DNA from: an uncultured Kordia sp.
GTDB lineage: Bacteria > Bacteroidota > Bacteroidia > Flavobacteriales > Flavobacteriaceae
Direction: 5' to 3'
Assembly (NCBI RefSeq): GCF_947489565.1
Contig: NZ_CANLEA010000001.1
Coordinates: 549,962 to 613,961 of the forward strand
DNA length: 64,000 nt
How positions within the stretch are numbered: the first letter of the stretch is position 1; each line of letters starts with the position of its first letter. Under the pieces are notes generated by a model, which had not been told where the DNA came from, made no database searches, and saw only the letters and a program-made list of their open reading frames with translations. The position numbers and the translations under genes were made by a program. Positions 50,920 through 60,793 of this stretch are shown here, in pieces.

Positions 50920-52434
50920 ATGAAAAATAATATAAAATATTTAGCAGTATTAGCGTTAGGATTATTTGCTTGTGAACCAGAATTCGATAATCCAATTGAC
51001 GAAAGCGGAACGTATAGTAGTGGATCGGCAGATTTTACTACGTTTGTTGCCGTTGGAAATTCATTAACAGCAGGTTTCCAAGACGGAACCGTGTTTAGAA
51101 GCGGACAACAAAACTCATTTCCAAACATCATGGCAGAGAAATTTGCTCTAGCAGGTGGAGGAACCTTTACACAACCATCATATGCGGATGATGTAAATGA
51201 TACAGGAGGATTTTTATTAGCTGGAAACCCATTGCCAGGATTTGATACACGTTTGGTAATCGACGCAAGTCAAGGAAGACCAGAGAACTTAAATGTAGCA
51301 CCAACTGCCGAAGTATCAAGCTTACAAGCTACGGCATACAATAATATGGGAGTTCCAGGAGCAAAATCGTTCCATTTAGGAGCGCCAGGATATGGTAATA
51401 TTGATAACTTAGCTATTGGAGCAGCAAACCCTTATTATGTACGTCATGCAACAACGCCAAATGCTACGGTAATTGGAGATGCGGTTTCGTTAAATCCTAC
51501 ATTCTTTGCATTATGGATTGGAAACAATGATATCTTATCGTTTGCAACTTCTGGAGGAACAGGAGTAGATAGAACAGGAAACCCTAATGTATTATCGTAT
51601 GGTTTCAATGATATTACAGATCCAGGTGTATTTGCATTTACATACCAAGGTTTAATAGATGCTTTAACGGCTAACGGAGCAAAAGGTGCTGTAGCTACTT
51701 TGCCAGATGTAACATCTATTCCATACTTTACAACAGTTCCTTACAACCCAATTCCAATGGATGCACAAACTGCAGCGCTTGCTAATGGTGGTTATGCATT
51801 GTATAATGGAGGATTGCAATTTGCAGCAGCAAATGGTTTAATTACAGCAGATGAAGCGGCACGAAGAACAATTTCGTTCTCTGCAGGTCAAAATGCAGTA
51901 GTTATAGTTGATGAAGACTTAACAAATCTTACGGGATCTGGAATTCCAAGCTATAGAATGGCAACGGCAGATGATTTAATGGTATTACCATCTTTAGGAT
52001 TCATTGGAACCTTTGCAGAACCAGGAAATCCTGCTTCTATAAATGGAGTTGGAGTGCCTTTAGCTGATAATTGGGTATTAACTGCTACAGAAATTCAATT
52101 GGTAAGAAATGCTAGAACAGCATACAACAATACGATTGTGGCTATTGCAGCAGCAAATGATTTAGCAGTAGTAGATATGGCTGTGAAATTAGAAGAATTA
52201 GTTTCTGGTTTACGTACTGCTGATGGGCAAATTTATACAAACAACTATTTTGATGGTTCTAGTGATGCAGTATCTACGGCAGTATTCTCTTTAGATGGTG
52301 TACATCCAAACTCTAGAGGATATGCTATCGTAGCAGATGAATTTATCCGAGTAATCAATGAAAAATATGGTGCAAACGTACCACGAGTAACTGCAGGATA
52401 TTATCCAGGAGTTACCGTAGTTCCAACGAACTAA
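50920..52434 (+). CDS. SGNH/GDSL-type lipoprotein hydrolase
   Basis: A 504-residue predicted lipoprotein: signal ending LGLFAC with lipid Cys 18. The SGNH esterase blocks are present: block I FVAVGNSLTAGFQDG (nucleophile Ser), block III WIGNNDIL (GNxD) and block V DGVHPNSRGYAIVADEF (DxxH). I start at ATG 50920; the open frame begins at 50878 inside the porin gene, but those residues lack signal character. It probably acts on acyl esters at the outer membrane, perhaps supplying the neighbouring FadL-type porin; that link is inferred. Confidence 0.88.
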   Translation: MKNNIKYLAVLALGLFACEPEFDNPIDESGTYSSGSADFTTFVAVGNSLTAGFQDGTVFRSGQQNSFPNIMAEKFALAGGGTFTQPSYADDVNDTGGFLLAGNPLPGFDTRLVIDASQGRPENLNVAPTAEVSSLQATAYNNMGVPGAKSFHLGAPGYGNIDNLAIGAANPYYVRHATTPNATVIGDAVSLNPTFFALWIGNNDILSFATSGGTGVDRTGNPNVLSYGFNDITDPGVFAFTYQGLIDALTANGAKGAVATLPDVTSIPYFTTVPYNPIPMDAQTAALANGGYALYNGGLQFAAANGLITADEAARRTISFSAGQNAVVIVDEDLTNLTGSGIPSYRMATADDLMVLPSLGFIGTFAEPGNPASINGVGVPLADNWVLTATEIQLVRNARTAYNNTIVAIAAANDLAVVDMAVKLEELVSGLRTADGQIYTNNYFDGSSDAVSTAVFSLDGVHPNSRGYAIVADEFIRVINEKYGANVPRVTAGYYPGVTVVPTN

Positions 52435-52457
52435 GATTTTTAAAAAATATATCTAGA

Positions 52458-52487
52458 AAAGCACTGAGAAATCGGTGCTTTTTTTAT
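52458..52487 (+). terminator. Terminator after the SGNH lipoprotein gene
   Basis: Stem GCACTGA / TCGGTGC (52461-52467 and 52472-52478, one G-T pair) and a T-run. Confidence 0.85.
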
Positions 52488-52591
52488 GTGTAAAAGTTTC
52501 AAACGAAATGAATTTTAATTGAAAAAAAGAATCTGTAGTGAAGTTTCTGTAATTGCAGTAAAAATAAACTGATACACAATTGTTTAAAAAC

Positions 52592-52622
52592 TTGATTCGC
52601 TTTTAAAAATAATGTACTTTTG
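52592..52622 (+). promoter_or_regulatory. Promoter of the trigger factor gene
   Basis: TTG (52592-52594), 20-base spacer, TACTTTTG (52615-52622), 31 bases before ATG 52653. Full match to the Bacteroidota consensus. Confidence 0.8.
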
Positions 52623-52652
52623 CAACCCAATTTTCATATCACAAATAAGAAG

Positions 52653-53978
52653 ATGAATATAACAAGAGAAAATATAGATGCGCTTAATGCGGTGGTTACA
52701 GTAAACATTGAAAAGGAAGATTACAATGATAAAGTGGCTAAAATCTTAACTGATTATAAAAAAACTGCAAACATTCCAGGATTTAGAAAAGGACATGTTC
52801 CTTTAGGATTGGTAAAGAAACAGTATGGAAAAGCAGTATTAGTTGATGAGGTAAACAAACTTTTACAAGAAGGCTTAAATAAATACTTAGTAGAAGAAAA
52901 ATTAGATATTCTTGGAAATCCATTGCCAAGAATGCAAGAAGAGTTTGACTGGGATGCAGAATCTTTTTCTTTTGAATTTGAATTAGGCTTAGCGCCAGAA
53001 TTTAATGTTGACTTACAAGAAAATGCAATCACACAATACAATATTGTTGCTGATGAAAAAATGATCGATGGACAAGTAGAGAACATTCGTAAGCAATATG
53101 GAAAATTGATCAGTCAAGACGAAATTACAGAAGAATCTGAAGTAACAGGAATCTTTTCTAATGAAGAAAAAGAGATTGAAAACAACGCTACATTCAGTCT
53201 AGATAAAATCAAAGGAAAAAGAAACCTAAATAAATTTGTTGGAACTAAAGTTGGTGAAACATTAACTTTAAAAACAAAAGGATTATTCAATGACGATCAT
53301 GATTTAATGAACTTCTTAAAAGTTGCTCATGATGATGCACATGATTTAGATATTGAAGTTTCTTTCAAAATCAACGAAGCAAACACAAGAGAATTGGCAG
53401 AATTGAACCAAGAATTGTTTGACAAGTTATTCGGAGAAGGAAATGTAGCTTCATTAGAAGAAGCAAAAGCGAAAATCAAAGAAGATGCAGAAAGACAATT
53501 TGTGCAACAATCTGATCAACGTTTATTAAATGATGTAACAGAAGGTTTAATTGAAAATACAAAATTTGATTTACCAGCTGACTTCTTAAAAAAGTGGATT
53601 CAATCTGCAGGTGAGCAAGAATTAACGCCAGAGCAAGCTGAAGAAGAATACACAAAATCTGAAAAAGGATTGCGTTACCAATTAATCCAAGACAGATTGG
53701 TAAAAGACAATGAAGTAAAAGTTGAGTTCGAAGATTTGAAAGAATTTGCAAAGCAAATGATCAAAGTGCAAATGGCACAATTTGGACAAATGAATCCTAG
53801 TGATGAAGAATTGGAAGGCATTGCTGCTCGAATTTTATCAAACCAAGAAGAAGTTCGTAGATTAACAGATCAATTGTTAAGTCAAAAATTATTAGATCTT
53901 TTCAAAGAAAAGGCAAAGCTAGAAACGAAAGAAGTTACTTACGAAAACTTCGTTAAAGAAGTATACGGAGATAGCTAG
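52653..53978 (+). CDS. tig: Trigger factor chaperone
   Basis: Ribosome-bound chaperone for nascent chains. 441 residues. The ribosome-docking loop IPGFRKGHVP (about 42-50) is intact. The central region (about 150-245) corresponds to the FKBP-like domain but reads as a degenerate version, as in Bacteroidota relatives where prolyl-isomerase activity is doubtful. The C-terminal helical arms (about 250-430) follow. ATG 52653 (MNITRENIDALNAVV) is chosen because the promoter ends just upstream. It precedes clpP and clpX, the common tig-clpP-clpX order. Confidence 0.94.
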   Translation: MNITRENIDALNAVVTVNIEKEDYNDKVAKILTDYKKTANIPGFRKGHVPLGLVKKQYGKAVLVDEVNKLLQEGLNKYLVEEKLDILGNPLPRMQEEFDWDAESFSFEFELGLAPEFNVDLQENAITQYNIVADEKMIDGQVENIRKQYGKLISQDEITEESEVTGIFSNEEKEIENNATFSLDKIKGKRNLNKFVGTKVGETLTLKTKGLFNDDHDLMNFLKVAHDDAHDLDIEVSFKINEANTRELAELNQELFDKLFGEGNVASLEEAKAKIKEDAERQFVQQSDQRLLNDVTEGLIENTKFDLPADFLKKWIQSAGEQELTPEQAEEEYTKSEKGLRYQLIQDRLVKDNEVKVEFEDLKEFAKQMIKVQMAQFGQMNPSDEELEGIAARILSNQEEVRRLTDQLLSQKLLDLFKEKAKLETKEVTYENFVKEVYGDS

Positions 53979-54001
53979 TAAGAAATAAAATACTTATATT
54001 T

Positions 54002-54036
54002 AAGGCGTTAAAAAAATGATTTTAACGCCTTTTTTA
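54002..54036 (+). terminator. Terminator between tig and clpP
   Basis: Stem AGGCGTTAAAA / TTTTAACGCCT (54003-54013 and 54020-54030) and T-run. Some readthrough into clpP is likely, since no separate clpP promoter is seen. Confidence 0.85.
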
Positions 54037-54060
54037 ATCAAAAAAATACCAAGACAAGAA

Positions 54061-54753
54061 ATGAACTATAAAAAAGAATTTCATAAATACGCGACTAAAC
54101 ATCACGGTATCAATAATATGTATTACGACAAAATTGTAAGTCGTATGTCTCCATCAACGTTTACAAACCCAGTAGGAATGACGCCTTACATTATTGAAGA
54201 GCGTCAAATGAATGTTGCACAAATGGATGTATTTTCTCGTTTAATGATGGACAGAATTATATTCTTAGGAACAGGAATTGACGACCAAGTTGCCAACATT
54301 GTACAAGCGCAATTATTATTCATGGAAAGTGTAGATTCGTCGAAAGACATTCAAATCTATATCAATTCTCCTGGAGGAGGCGTATATGCAGGTTTAGGAA
54401 TTTATGATACCATGCAGTTTATCAAACCAGATGTAGCGACAATCTGTACAGGAATGGCAGCTTCTATGGGAGCAGTTTTACTATGTGCAGGACAAGCAGG
54501 AAAACGTTCTGGATTAACACACTCACGTGTAATGATTCACCAACCATTAGGTGGCGCGCAAGGACAAGCGAGTGACATTGAAATTACTGCTAGAGAAATT
54601 TTAATATTAAAAGAAGAATTATATAAAATCATTTCAAAACATTCAGGACAATCGTATGAAAAAGTATACGAAGACTCAGATAGAGATTACTGGATGAAAG
54701 CTGATAAAGCTAAAGAATACGGAATGATTGATGAAATACTTGTAAGAGAATAA
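54061..54753 (+). CDS. clpP: ATP-dependent Clp protease proteolytic subunit
   Basis: The serine protease chamber of ClpXP. 230 residues. The catalytic triad is intact: S135 in [11 protein letters not shown]160 in VMIHQPLGG and D209 in DSDRDYW. The N-terminal [30 protein letters not shown] is typical. ATG 54061 ([16 protein letters not shown]) matches the Bacteroidota N-terminus; the frame open upstream runs into the tig terminator. clpX begins 29 bases downstream. Confidence 0.96.
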   Translation: MNYKKEFHKYATKHHGINNMYYDKIVSRMSPSTFTNPVGMTPYIIEERQMNVAQMDVFSRLMMDRIIFLGTGIDDQVANIVQAQLLFMESVDSSKDIQIYINSPGGGVYAGLGIYDTMQFIKPDVATICTGMAASMGAVLLCAGQAGKRSGLTHSRVMIHQPLGGAQGQASDIEITAREILILKEELYKIISKHSGQSYEKVYEDSDRDYWMKADKAKEYGMIDEILVRE

Positions 54754-54782
54754 GTCTCTGTACAAGTCAACAACAAGGAATA

Positions 54783-56015
54783 ATGGCGAAAGAAGAATTA
54801 GAATGTTCATTCTGTGGTAGAAAAAAACCAGAAACCAATTTATTGATTGCTGGTTTGGATGCACATATCTGCGACAGATGTATTGAGCAAGCCCACGGGA
54901 TTGTTCTCGAAGAATCAAAACAGTCAAGCAATGATGAATTGTCGTCTGAATTGGTGCTTCGTAAACCAAAACAAATTAAAGCCTTTTTGGATGAGTTTAT
55001 TATCGGACAAGGCGCTACAAAAAAAGTAATGTCAGTTGCTGTATACAATCACTACAAACGATTGTTACAAGCACCAACAAATGATGATATTGAAATTCAA
55101 AAAAGTAATATCATCATGGTTGGACAAACGGGAACCGGAAAAACCTTAATGGCAAAAACCATTGCGCGTATGCTCAATGTTCCGTTAGCTATTGTAGATG
55201 CTACAGTATTAACGGAAGCTGGTTATGTTGGAGAAGATGTAGAAAGTATCCTAACACGTTTGTTGCAAGCAGCAGATTATAACTTGGAAAAAGCGGAGCG
55301 TGGAATTGTATTTATTGATGAAATAGATAAAATTGCGCGTAAAAGTGACAATCCATCGATTACACGAGATGTTTCTGGAGAAGGCGTGCAGCAAGCATTG
55401 TTGAAACTCTTGGAAGGAACTGTTGTAAATGTTCCGCCAAAAGGAGGAAGAAAACATCCGGATCAAAAATTCATCGAAGTGAATACAGAAAATATCTTAT
55501 TCATTGCAGGTGGAGCTTTTGATGGTATTGATAGAGTTATTACACGCAGATTGAACATGCAGGCAGTTGGATACAGTGCTTCTAAAGATGAAGAAGCTAT
55601 CGATACTGATAACTTGTTGCAATACATCATTCCGAAAGACTTAAAAGATTTTGGATTAATTCCGGAAATTATTGGTCGTTTGCCTGTGTTGACGCACATG
55701 AATCCATTGGATGCAAATACATTGCGTGCTATTTTAACAGAGCCTAAAAATGCGATCATCAAACAATACAAAAAATTATTCGCGATGGATAATATTGAGT
55801 TTGATATCTCAGAAGGTGCGTTGGAATTTATTGTAGAAAAAGCAATTCAGTATAAATTAGGTGCGCGTGGATTGCGTTCTTTATGTGAAACCATCCTAAC
55901 CGATGCAATGTTTGATTTGCCAGGATCGGATGAAAAAGAACTCAAAATCACGAAACCTTATGCGGAGAAAAAGCTATCGAAAGTAGCAATTAAAAAATTG
56001 AAAGCAGTATCATAA
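54783..56015 (+). CDS. clpX: ATP-dependent Clp protease ATP-binding subunit ClpX
   Basis: The AAA+ unfoldase feeding ClpP. 410 residues. The N-terminal zinc-binding domain has the four Cys in [10 protein letters not shown] (8, 11) and [11 protein letters not shown]. Walker A is GQTGTGKT, Walker [10 protein letters not shown], and the pore loop is GYVGEDV; the ClpP-docking region follows later in the AAA domain. It follows clpP and closes the proteolysis cluster before a LytTR regulator gene. Confidence 0.97.
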   Translation: MAKEELECSFCGRKKPETNLLIAGLDAHICDRCIEQAHGIVLEESKQSSNDELSSELVLRKPKQIKAFLDEFIIGQGATKKVMSVAVYNHYKRLLQAPTNDDIEIQKSNIIMVGQTGTGKTLMAKTIARMLNVPLAIVDATVLTEAGYVGEDVESILTRLLQAADYNLEKAERGIVFIDEIDKIARKSDNPSITRDVSGEGVQQALLKLLEGTVVNVPPKGGRKHPDQKFIEVNTENILFIAGGAFDGIDRVITRRLNMQAVGYSASKDEEAIDTDNLLQYIIPKDLKDFGLIPEIIGRLPVLTHMNPLDANTLRAILTEPKNAIIKQYKKLFAMDNIEFDISEGALEFIVEKAIQYKLGARGLRSLCETILTDAMFDLPGSDEKELKITKPYAEKKLSKVAIKKLKAVS

Positions 56016-56025
56016 AACAGCGATA

Positions 56026-56835
56026 ATGCAAATACAAAATTTTTATATCCAATCAATACCGAAACAGTTATTGATTGGATTTTTTATTGGACTTTGGTTG
56101 TTTTTATTTCTCTACTTTGTAGAGCCATTTGACATGTATCAATTGCGACCTAACGAACGTGCTTTTGCGTCGTTTGGTTACAGTGTTGTTGGTGTGCTTA
56201 CATATACATTGCTAATTCCGGTGCAACATCTTTTATATGCGATTCGCAAATCGTGGAGTTGGTTGCATGAAATCGGATTGATTATTTCGTTGCTAGTCTT
56301 ATCAGGAATAACCAGCTATCTATTCTTCAAGTTTATATTGCTGCCAAACGAACCGAATACCTATGAATTTGGTTTCTTCTTTTCGCAACGAGTAATTCCT
56401 ACTATGTTTCTCATTCTTCCTGTGATGATTTTTTTACGTTGGATGATGGGAGATAAAACGGTTGCAGAAACCAATACTGAATCCAAAGAAGCTACGATTG
56501 TCATTAAAGGAGAAAACAAAGCAGAAGTATTACATATCAAGGAATCTGAATTGGTCTATATCGAATCGGCAAACAATTATGTAAAAGTGTGCTATCTGTT
56601 AGCAGGAGAATTAAAAAATGAACTCTTTCGAAACAAGATATCAGTCTTGCAAAAAGAGTTTCCATTCTTATTAAAAACACATCGTTCATTTTTGATCAAT
56701 CCAATTCATTTTTTGGAATGGAAGCGAGAATCTTCACAAACAATTCTAATTTTAAAACCTGGAATTACAGAAGTTCCGGTTTCCAAAACGTATAAAAAAG
56801 CGTTGGTTGAAAAATTCATTAATCCCGCAGAATAA
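56026..56835 (+). CDS. Membrane-bound LytTR transcription regulator
   Basis: A 269-residue regulator with four membrane helices (about 14-33, 46-66, 80-104, 118-141) and a cytoplasmic LytTR DNA-binding domain (about 165-265; LVYIESANNYVKVCYL, FLLKTHRSFLINPIHFLEW). There is no receiver domain, so the signal would be sensed in the membrane part directly. It lies 10 bases after clpX, so it may be co-transcribed; a link to proteolysis is not shown. Targets unknown. Confidence 0.9.
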   Translation: MQIQNFYIQSIPKQLLIGFFIGLWLFLFLYFVEPFDMYQLRPNERAFASFGYSVVGVLTYTLLIPVQHLLYAIRKSWSWLHEIGLIISLLVLSGITSYLFFKFILLPNEPNTYEFGFFFSQRVIPTMFLILPVMIFLRWMMGDKTVAETNTESKEATIVIKGENKAEVLHIKESELVYIESANNYVKVCYLLAGELKNELFRNKISVLQKEFPFLLKTHRSFLINPIHFLEWKRESSQTILILKPGITEVPVSKTYKKALVEKFINPAE

Positions 56836-56953
56836 ACCGTTCGCCATAGCGGAAAATTTTCACCACTCAAATCGATTCATTCGCCACAAATAGTTGTAAA
56901 CACTGGGGAAATGTCAGAATATTGAACTGTCAAAACAATTAAAATAGTTCGAT

Positions 56954-58210
56954 ATGAAAAAGTCAATACTTAAAATTTCAGCCTTAATAATCGTGGTAAT
57001 CACAGCATTTTATTGTGAAAGTTGTACCATGGTGTACAGATCTATTGCGCATGGGCAAGCAGATGTTACAGATCATGAATGGCAACCAAGTGTTCCTGTA
57101 GAAAAAGGAGCAGATGCATTTATGTTTGCAGCCAAAACAGATACAGAATTAGCTTCTTTTTTAGATGAAACATTGCAAGGAAGTAATACCAATGCTTTTA
57201 TGGTCATTAAGAACGATACTATTATTTACGAGAAGTATTTTAATGAATATAATGAAAACTCGCTGTTAACTTCCTTTTCGGTAGCAAAGTCGTTTGTGTC
57301 CGCTTTGGTAGGAATTGCACAAGGAGAAGGTCTGATTAATGAAAATGAGCCGATTACAATCTACTTGCCAGAATTGTTGAAGCAAGACAAGGATTTTGCT
57401 AAAATCACGGTAAGACACTTGCTAGACATGCAAAGCGGAATCAAATTTGACGAATATCCAGTCTTAAATCCATTTACAGGAATGGCACGTTTATATTACG
57501 GAACCAACATTCGTACAAAAGTTACGCACGGAATGACAATTGAAGAAGCGCCAGGACGTTTTAATTACCGAAGTATTGATACGCAAGTATTAGGTGTGAT
57601 CTTAGAACGTGTGACGCAAATGCCATTGGAAGAATACTTGTCTGAAAAACTCTGGAAACCTCTTGGTATGAAATCTGATGCTACTTGGACGGTAGATAGT
57701 GAGCGTAACAAAATGGTAAAATCATTCTGTTGTTTAAATGCTACAGCAGAAGACTTTGCAAAGTTAGGAAGATTGTACTTAAATGGCGGAAAATACAATG
57801 GAGTTCAAATCGTTCCAGAAGCTTGGGTTGCTAAAACGGATAGCGGAAAAAAGATCAGAAGTCATTATGGCTACAAAAATAAATGGTGGACAAGTTCGCA
57901 TTATGAAGTTTTTGAGACAGAAGATGAAGGTGAAGCGTATGCAAAAGCTAACAATAAGCAGTTTCTACGAACGAAAAAGCTAAAAAACGGCAAGTATGTG
58001 TCTTACTTTCAAGGAGACGATTACAATGCACTAGGAATCCTTGGGCAGCATGTATATGTAAATCCAACCGAAAATATCATTGTGGTACGTTTAGGGGATT
58101 ATTGGAGGCATAACAAATTCTATCTTTCAGAATTAATTTATACTTATGTAGGGAATGGAAGATACAAGAAAATGTTGCAAAAAAGGAAACCGCAGCCAAG
58201 CTCATTGTAA
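56954..58210 (+). CDS. Beta-lactamase family serine hydrolase
   Basis: A 418-residue class C beta-lactamase/esterase-fold protein. The SxxK motif is S109-V-A-K112 (SFSVAKSFVSALVG) and the YxS/N motif is Y205-R-S (FNYRSIDTQVLG). The N-terminus is a membrane or export segment (about 5-20) with Cys at 21 and 24, not a clean lipobox. It has LLDMQSGIKFDEYP and the late G-containing strand NALGILGQHVYVNPTENIIVV. Such proteins can be esterases, peptidases or amidohydrolases; antibiotic resistance is not implied. Confidence 0.88.
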   Translation: MKKSILKISALIIVVITAFYCESCTMVYRSIAHGQADVTDHEWQPSVPVEKGADAFMFAAKTDTELASFLDETLQGSNTNAFMVIKNDTIIYEKYFNEYNENSLLTSFSVAKSFVSALVGIAQGEGLINENEPITIYLPELLKQDKDFAKITVRHLLDMQSGIKFDEYPVLNPFTGMARLYYGTNIRTKVTHGMTIEEAPGRFNYRSIDTQVLGVILERVTQMPLEEYLSEKLWKPLGMKSDATWTVDSERNKMVKSFCCLNATAEDFAKLGRLYLNGGKYNGVQIVPEAWVAKTDSGKKIRSHYGYKNKWWTSSHYEVFETEDEGEAYAKANNKQFLRTKKLKNGKYVSYFQGDDYNALGILGQHVYVNPTENIIVVRLGDYWRHNKFYLSELIYTYVGNGRYKKMLQKRKPQPSSL

Positions 58211-58213
58211 AAA

Positions 58214-58265
58214 ATTAATGATCATTAATCATAACTATTTTAAAAGTCCTGTAAAAAGGGCTTTT
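58214..58265 (+). terminator. Terminator after the serine hydrolase gene
   Basis: A perfect 16-base palindrome ATTAATGATCATTAAT (58214-58229) and then a hairpin AAGTCC / GGGCTT (58244-58249 and 58258-58263, one G-T pair) with a T-run. Confidence 0.7.
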
Positions 58266-58326
58266 TTTGTTTTAAAACAATCTAATCAAGTGAAAAACAA
58301 TTTATAGTTTTATAGTATAGTGTCAT

Positions 58327-58908
58327 TTGATACTATCAATCTACTTTAAAAAAATTAAATCACAGTTGAAAATAGTACAAGAAATTCAAATTAAAAGCTA
58401 TGAAGAGAAGCTTCATGATTTATTAGGGAAATCGATCATGCAAGTAAATTATTATGAGTTAAAATATGATGAGCCTCTATGGGATGAAAAGACACACCAT
58501 AGCTTAGATTTTGGGATTGAAATTGTTACGAATGAAAATAAGCAATATTATTTTATTTGGGGACAAGAATTTACACAGTTTGATGTGAAGTTTGAGAAAG
58601 GAGATATCTTGAAGGAATTTGCTTCTATAGATTCATTTAATAAATATGATGTAGCGAATACGTCATATTGGAAACTCTTGAAAGGAAAAGCAATTAAAAG
58701 CATTCACGTAAGTTGGTCTTATTGGAGTTTTTTAGAGAGAAAAGAAAAACACTATTATCCGCAAGATGTGATTATAGTATTTGAAGACAATAAAAAAGTA
58801 ATCATTTCAGCATTAGAAATGGTAGATGGAAAAGCTGTAAATATGAAAGATCATATCAGCGTATTTTTTGATGAAGAGCTCTTTCGGAAAATTAAAAACG
58901 AATCTTAA
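58327..58908 (+). CDS. Conserved protein of unknown function
   Basis: A 193-residue soluble, mixed alpha/beta protein. It has an N-terminal helix-rich part and then strands such as SLDFGIEIVTNENKQYYFIWGQEFTQFDVKFEKG and an aromatic block IHVSWSYWSFLERKEKHYYPQD. I do not recognise the family. Start is uncertain: TTG at 58327 opens the frame, TTG at 58366 and ATG at 58438 are alternatives, and the first probably includes non-native residues. It is between two terminators, so it is a lone gene. Confidence 0.65.
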   Translation: MILSIYFKKIKSQLKIVQEIQIKSYEEKLHDLLGKSIMQVNYYELKYDEPLWDEKTHHSLDFGIEIVTNENKQYYFIWGQEFTQFDVKFEKGDILKEFASIDSFNKYDVANTSYWKLLKGKAIKSIHVSWSYWSFLERKEKHYYPQDVIIVFEDNKKVIISALEMVDGKAVNMKDHISVFFDEELFRKIKNES

Positions 58909-58914
58909 CCAAAT

Positions 58915-58945
58915 AAAAAAAGGAACGCAAACGCGTTCCTTTTTG
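58915..58945. terminator. Bidirectional terminator between the unknown gene and the OmpA gene
   Basis: Stem AGGAACGC / GCGTTCCT (58921-58928 and 58933-58940) flanked by A and T runs, serving both converging genes. Confidence 0.88.
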
Positions 58946-58968
58946 GGCAATATCAGTATTATTTACAA

Positions 58969-60600
58969 TTACTCCACGATAATGAACTCGATTCTACGGT
59001 TCGTCTCGTGTTGCGCCTCTGTACACTTTGATCCACAATCCTCTAAAGGTTGTGATTCTCCATATCCATTAGAAATCACACGGCTAGCATCTACTCCTTT
59101 AGATAATAGATAGTTTCTTGCAGCAGAAGCTCTCTTGTTAGATAACTTCGTGTTGTAATTTGCTCTACCTCTGTTGTCAGTGTGCGCGTTGATTTCAATT
59201 GTCATTTCTGGGTTCTCATTCATAACTTCTACAATCTTGTTTAAAGATAATGTAGATTCGTTTTTAAGAATCCATTTGTTGTAATCAAAATAGATGTTTT
59301 CAATTTTGATCATCATTTTTTCTTCTTCTACTACGATTTCAGCTTTAGCTTGTGGCAATTTAATTGTCAACTGGTGCTTGTAATCGTCTCCTCTAAATGA
59401 TTCAAATTCTTCTTCTGTTGCGATGAAACCATCTTTAGAAGCATTTAAAGTATATGAGTTGTAAGGAATTATAGTTGTTGTAAAAATTCCTTTATCATCT
59501 GTTGTAATTTTGTCAACAATACGACCGTACGCATCAACTATCGTTACCGTAGCATTTGGTAAAATCATGTTTGTTTTATAATCTACAATTGTTCCTTGTA
59601 AAACTTGTGTAGTTTTTACTCTCTTAAAATAGTAGATATCGTTTCCACCTTTTCCACCTGCACGGTTAGAAGTAAAGAAACCAGAATTTGTTTGATCCAT
59701 CATGAATCCAAAATCATCTTCTGTACTATTTAAAGAACTTCCCATGTTTACAGGGAAATTGAATTTTCCGTTGATAATTTTACTTTCAAAAACATCCAAA
59801 CCACCTAAGTTATAATGTCCGTTAGAAGAGAAATATAAAGCACTGTTGTCTCCCATGATGTATGGAAATCTTTCGTCTTTGTGTGTGTTGATCTCACTTC
59901 CTAAGTTCTTTGGTGCTGAGTACGATCCGTCTTCGTTAATAGTAACTGAGAAGATATCATATCCACCTTTTGAACCTGGCATGTTAGATGAAAAGTAAAT
60001 TGTTTTGTTATCTGGAGATAATACTGGATTTTCGATTGCGTATCCTTCTACATTAAAAGGAAGCATTTCAAAATTTGTCCATTGGTATTCTGGCATTTCT
60101 CCTCGGAAGATTTTTAAGTTATGCTGACCGTTTTCTTCAACACTTCTTGTAAAGAAAACAACATTTTGCGCATCATTTAATGCAACTGAACCTTCATGAT
60201 TTTCTCTAGTGTTGATAGCTCTAGAAAAATTCACTAAGTTTTTGATGTCTCCTTTTTGATTTAAATCTCCACAGTATAAGTTGTGAAATCCTGTATTAGT
60301 GTTCTTGTCTTTCTTTCCAAAAAATGCCCCAATTTTTTTTGCAGAAGAAACAATCACTTTATCTCTAAAGAATGCAGTTGCATGCTCTGAGTATTTTGTG
60401 TTAATGTTAAGATTTTTGAATTCGTACATGTATCCGTTTGGATCCAAAGCTTTGATCGCTCGGTTTTCCATGCTTTTTGCTGCTACATTTGTGTAGGTTT
60501 CACTAGTCTCAATCGCTTCTGCCTCTGGCCCTTGTGCAGTTGCGAAAGTTACTGTGAACAGTGCTGTAAGAACTAGCACCGTTGGTGTAAACTTTCTCAT
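58969..60600 (-). CDS. OmpA family protein with PD40 propeller and carboxypeptidase-regulatory domain
   Basis: A 543-residue envelope protein. Signal peptide to about 22 (TFATAQ). Residues about 60-330 form a PD40/WD40-type propeller (repeats such as NPVLSPDNKTIYFSSNMPG and YIMGDNSALYFSSNGHYN). A carboxypeptidase-regulatory-like domain is at about 335-405 (ILPNATVTIVDAYGRIVD), then the OmpA peptidoglycan-binding domain (about 430-543) with the motif INAHTDNRGRANYNTKLSNKRA. The type IX protein PorE has the same order plus an N-terminal TPR; no TPR is seen here. The likely role is anchoring to peptidoglycan. Confidence 0.9.
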   Translation of the reverse strand: MRKFTPTVLVLTALFTVTFATAQGPEAEAIETSETYTNVAAKSMENRAIKALDPNGYMYEFKNLNINTKYSEHATAFFRDKVIVSSAKKIGAFFGKKDKNTNTGFHNLYCGDLNQKGDIKNLVNFSRAINTRENHEGSVALNDAQNVVFFTRSVEENGQHNLKIFRGEMPEYQWTNFEMLPFNVEGYAIENPVLSPDNKTIYFSSNMPGSKGGYDIFSVTINEDGSYSAPKNLGSEINTHKDERFPYIMGDNSALYFSSNGHYNLGGLDVFESKIINGKFNFPVNMGSSLNSTEDDFGFMMDQTNSGFFTSNRAGGKGGNDIYYFKRVKTTQVLQGTIVDYKTNMILPNATVTIVDAYGRIVDKITTDDKGIFTTTIIPYNSYTLNASKDGFIATEEEFESFRGDDYKHQLTIKLPQAKAEIVVEEEKMMIKIENIYFDYNKWILKNESTLSLNKIVEVMNENPEMTIEINAHTDNRGRANYNTKLSNKRASAARNYLLSKGVDASRVISNGYGESQPLEDCGSKCTEAQHETNRRIEFIIVE

Positions 60601-60793
60601 TTTAAAATTTGGTATTGTACTATTGTTAATAATCTGATAACGTAAAGATAAAGCGGCATTTCAGATACTTACATTTTTTTAGATAAATGACATGAATATC
60701 CGATAAGGAGTATGAAAAGCTGAAACTACAGGAAAAAAACCAGGTATTTTCCCCTATAAAAAGGGCTATTTCCTTGATTTAGAAAGGGTAGAC

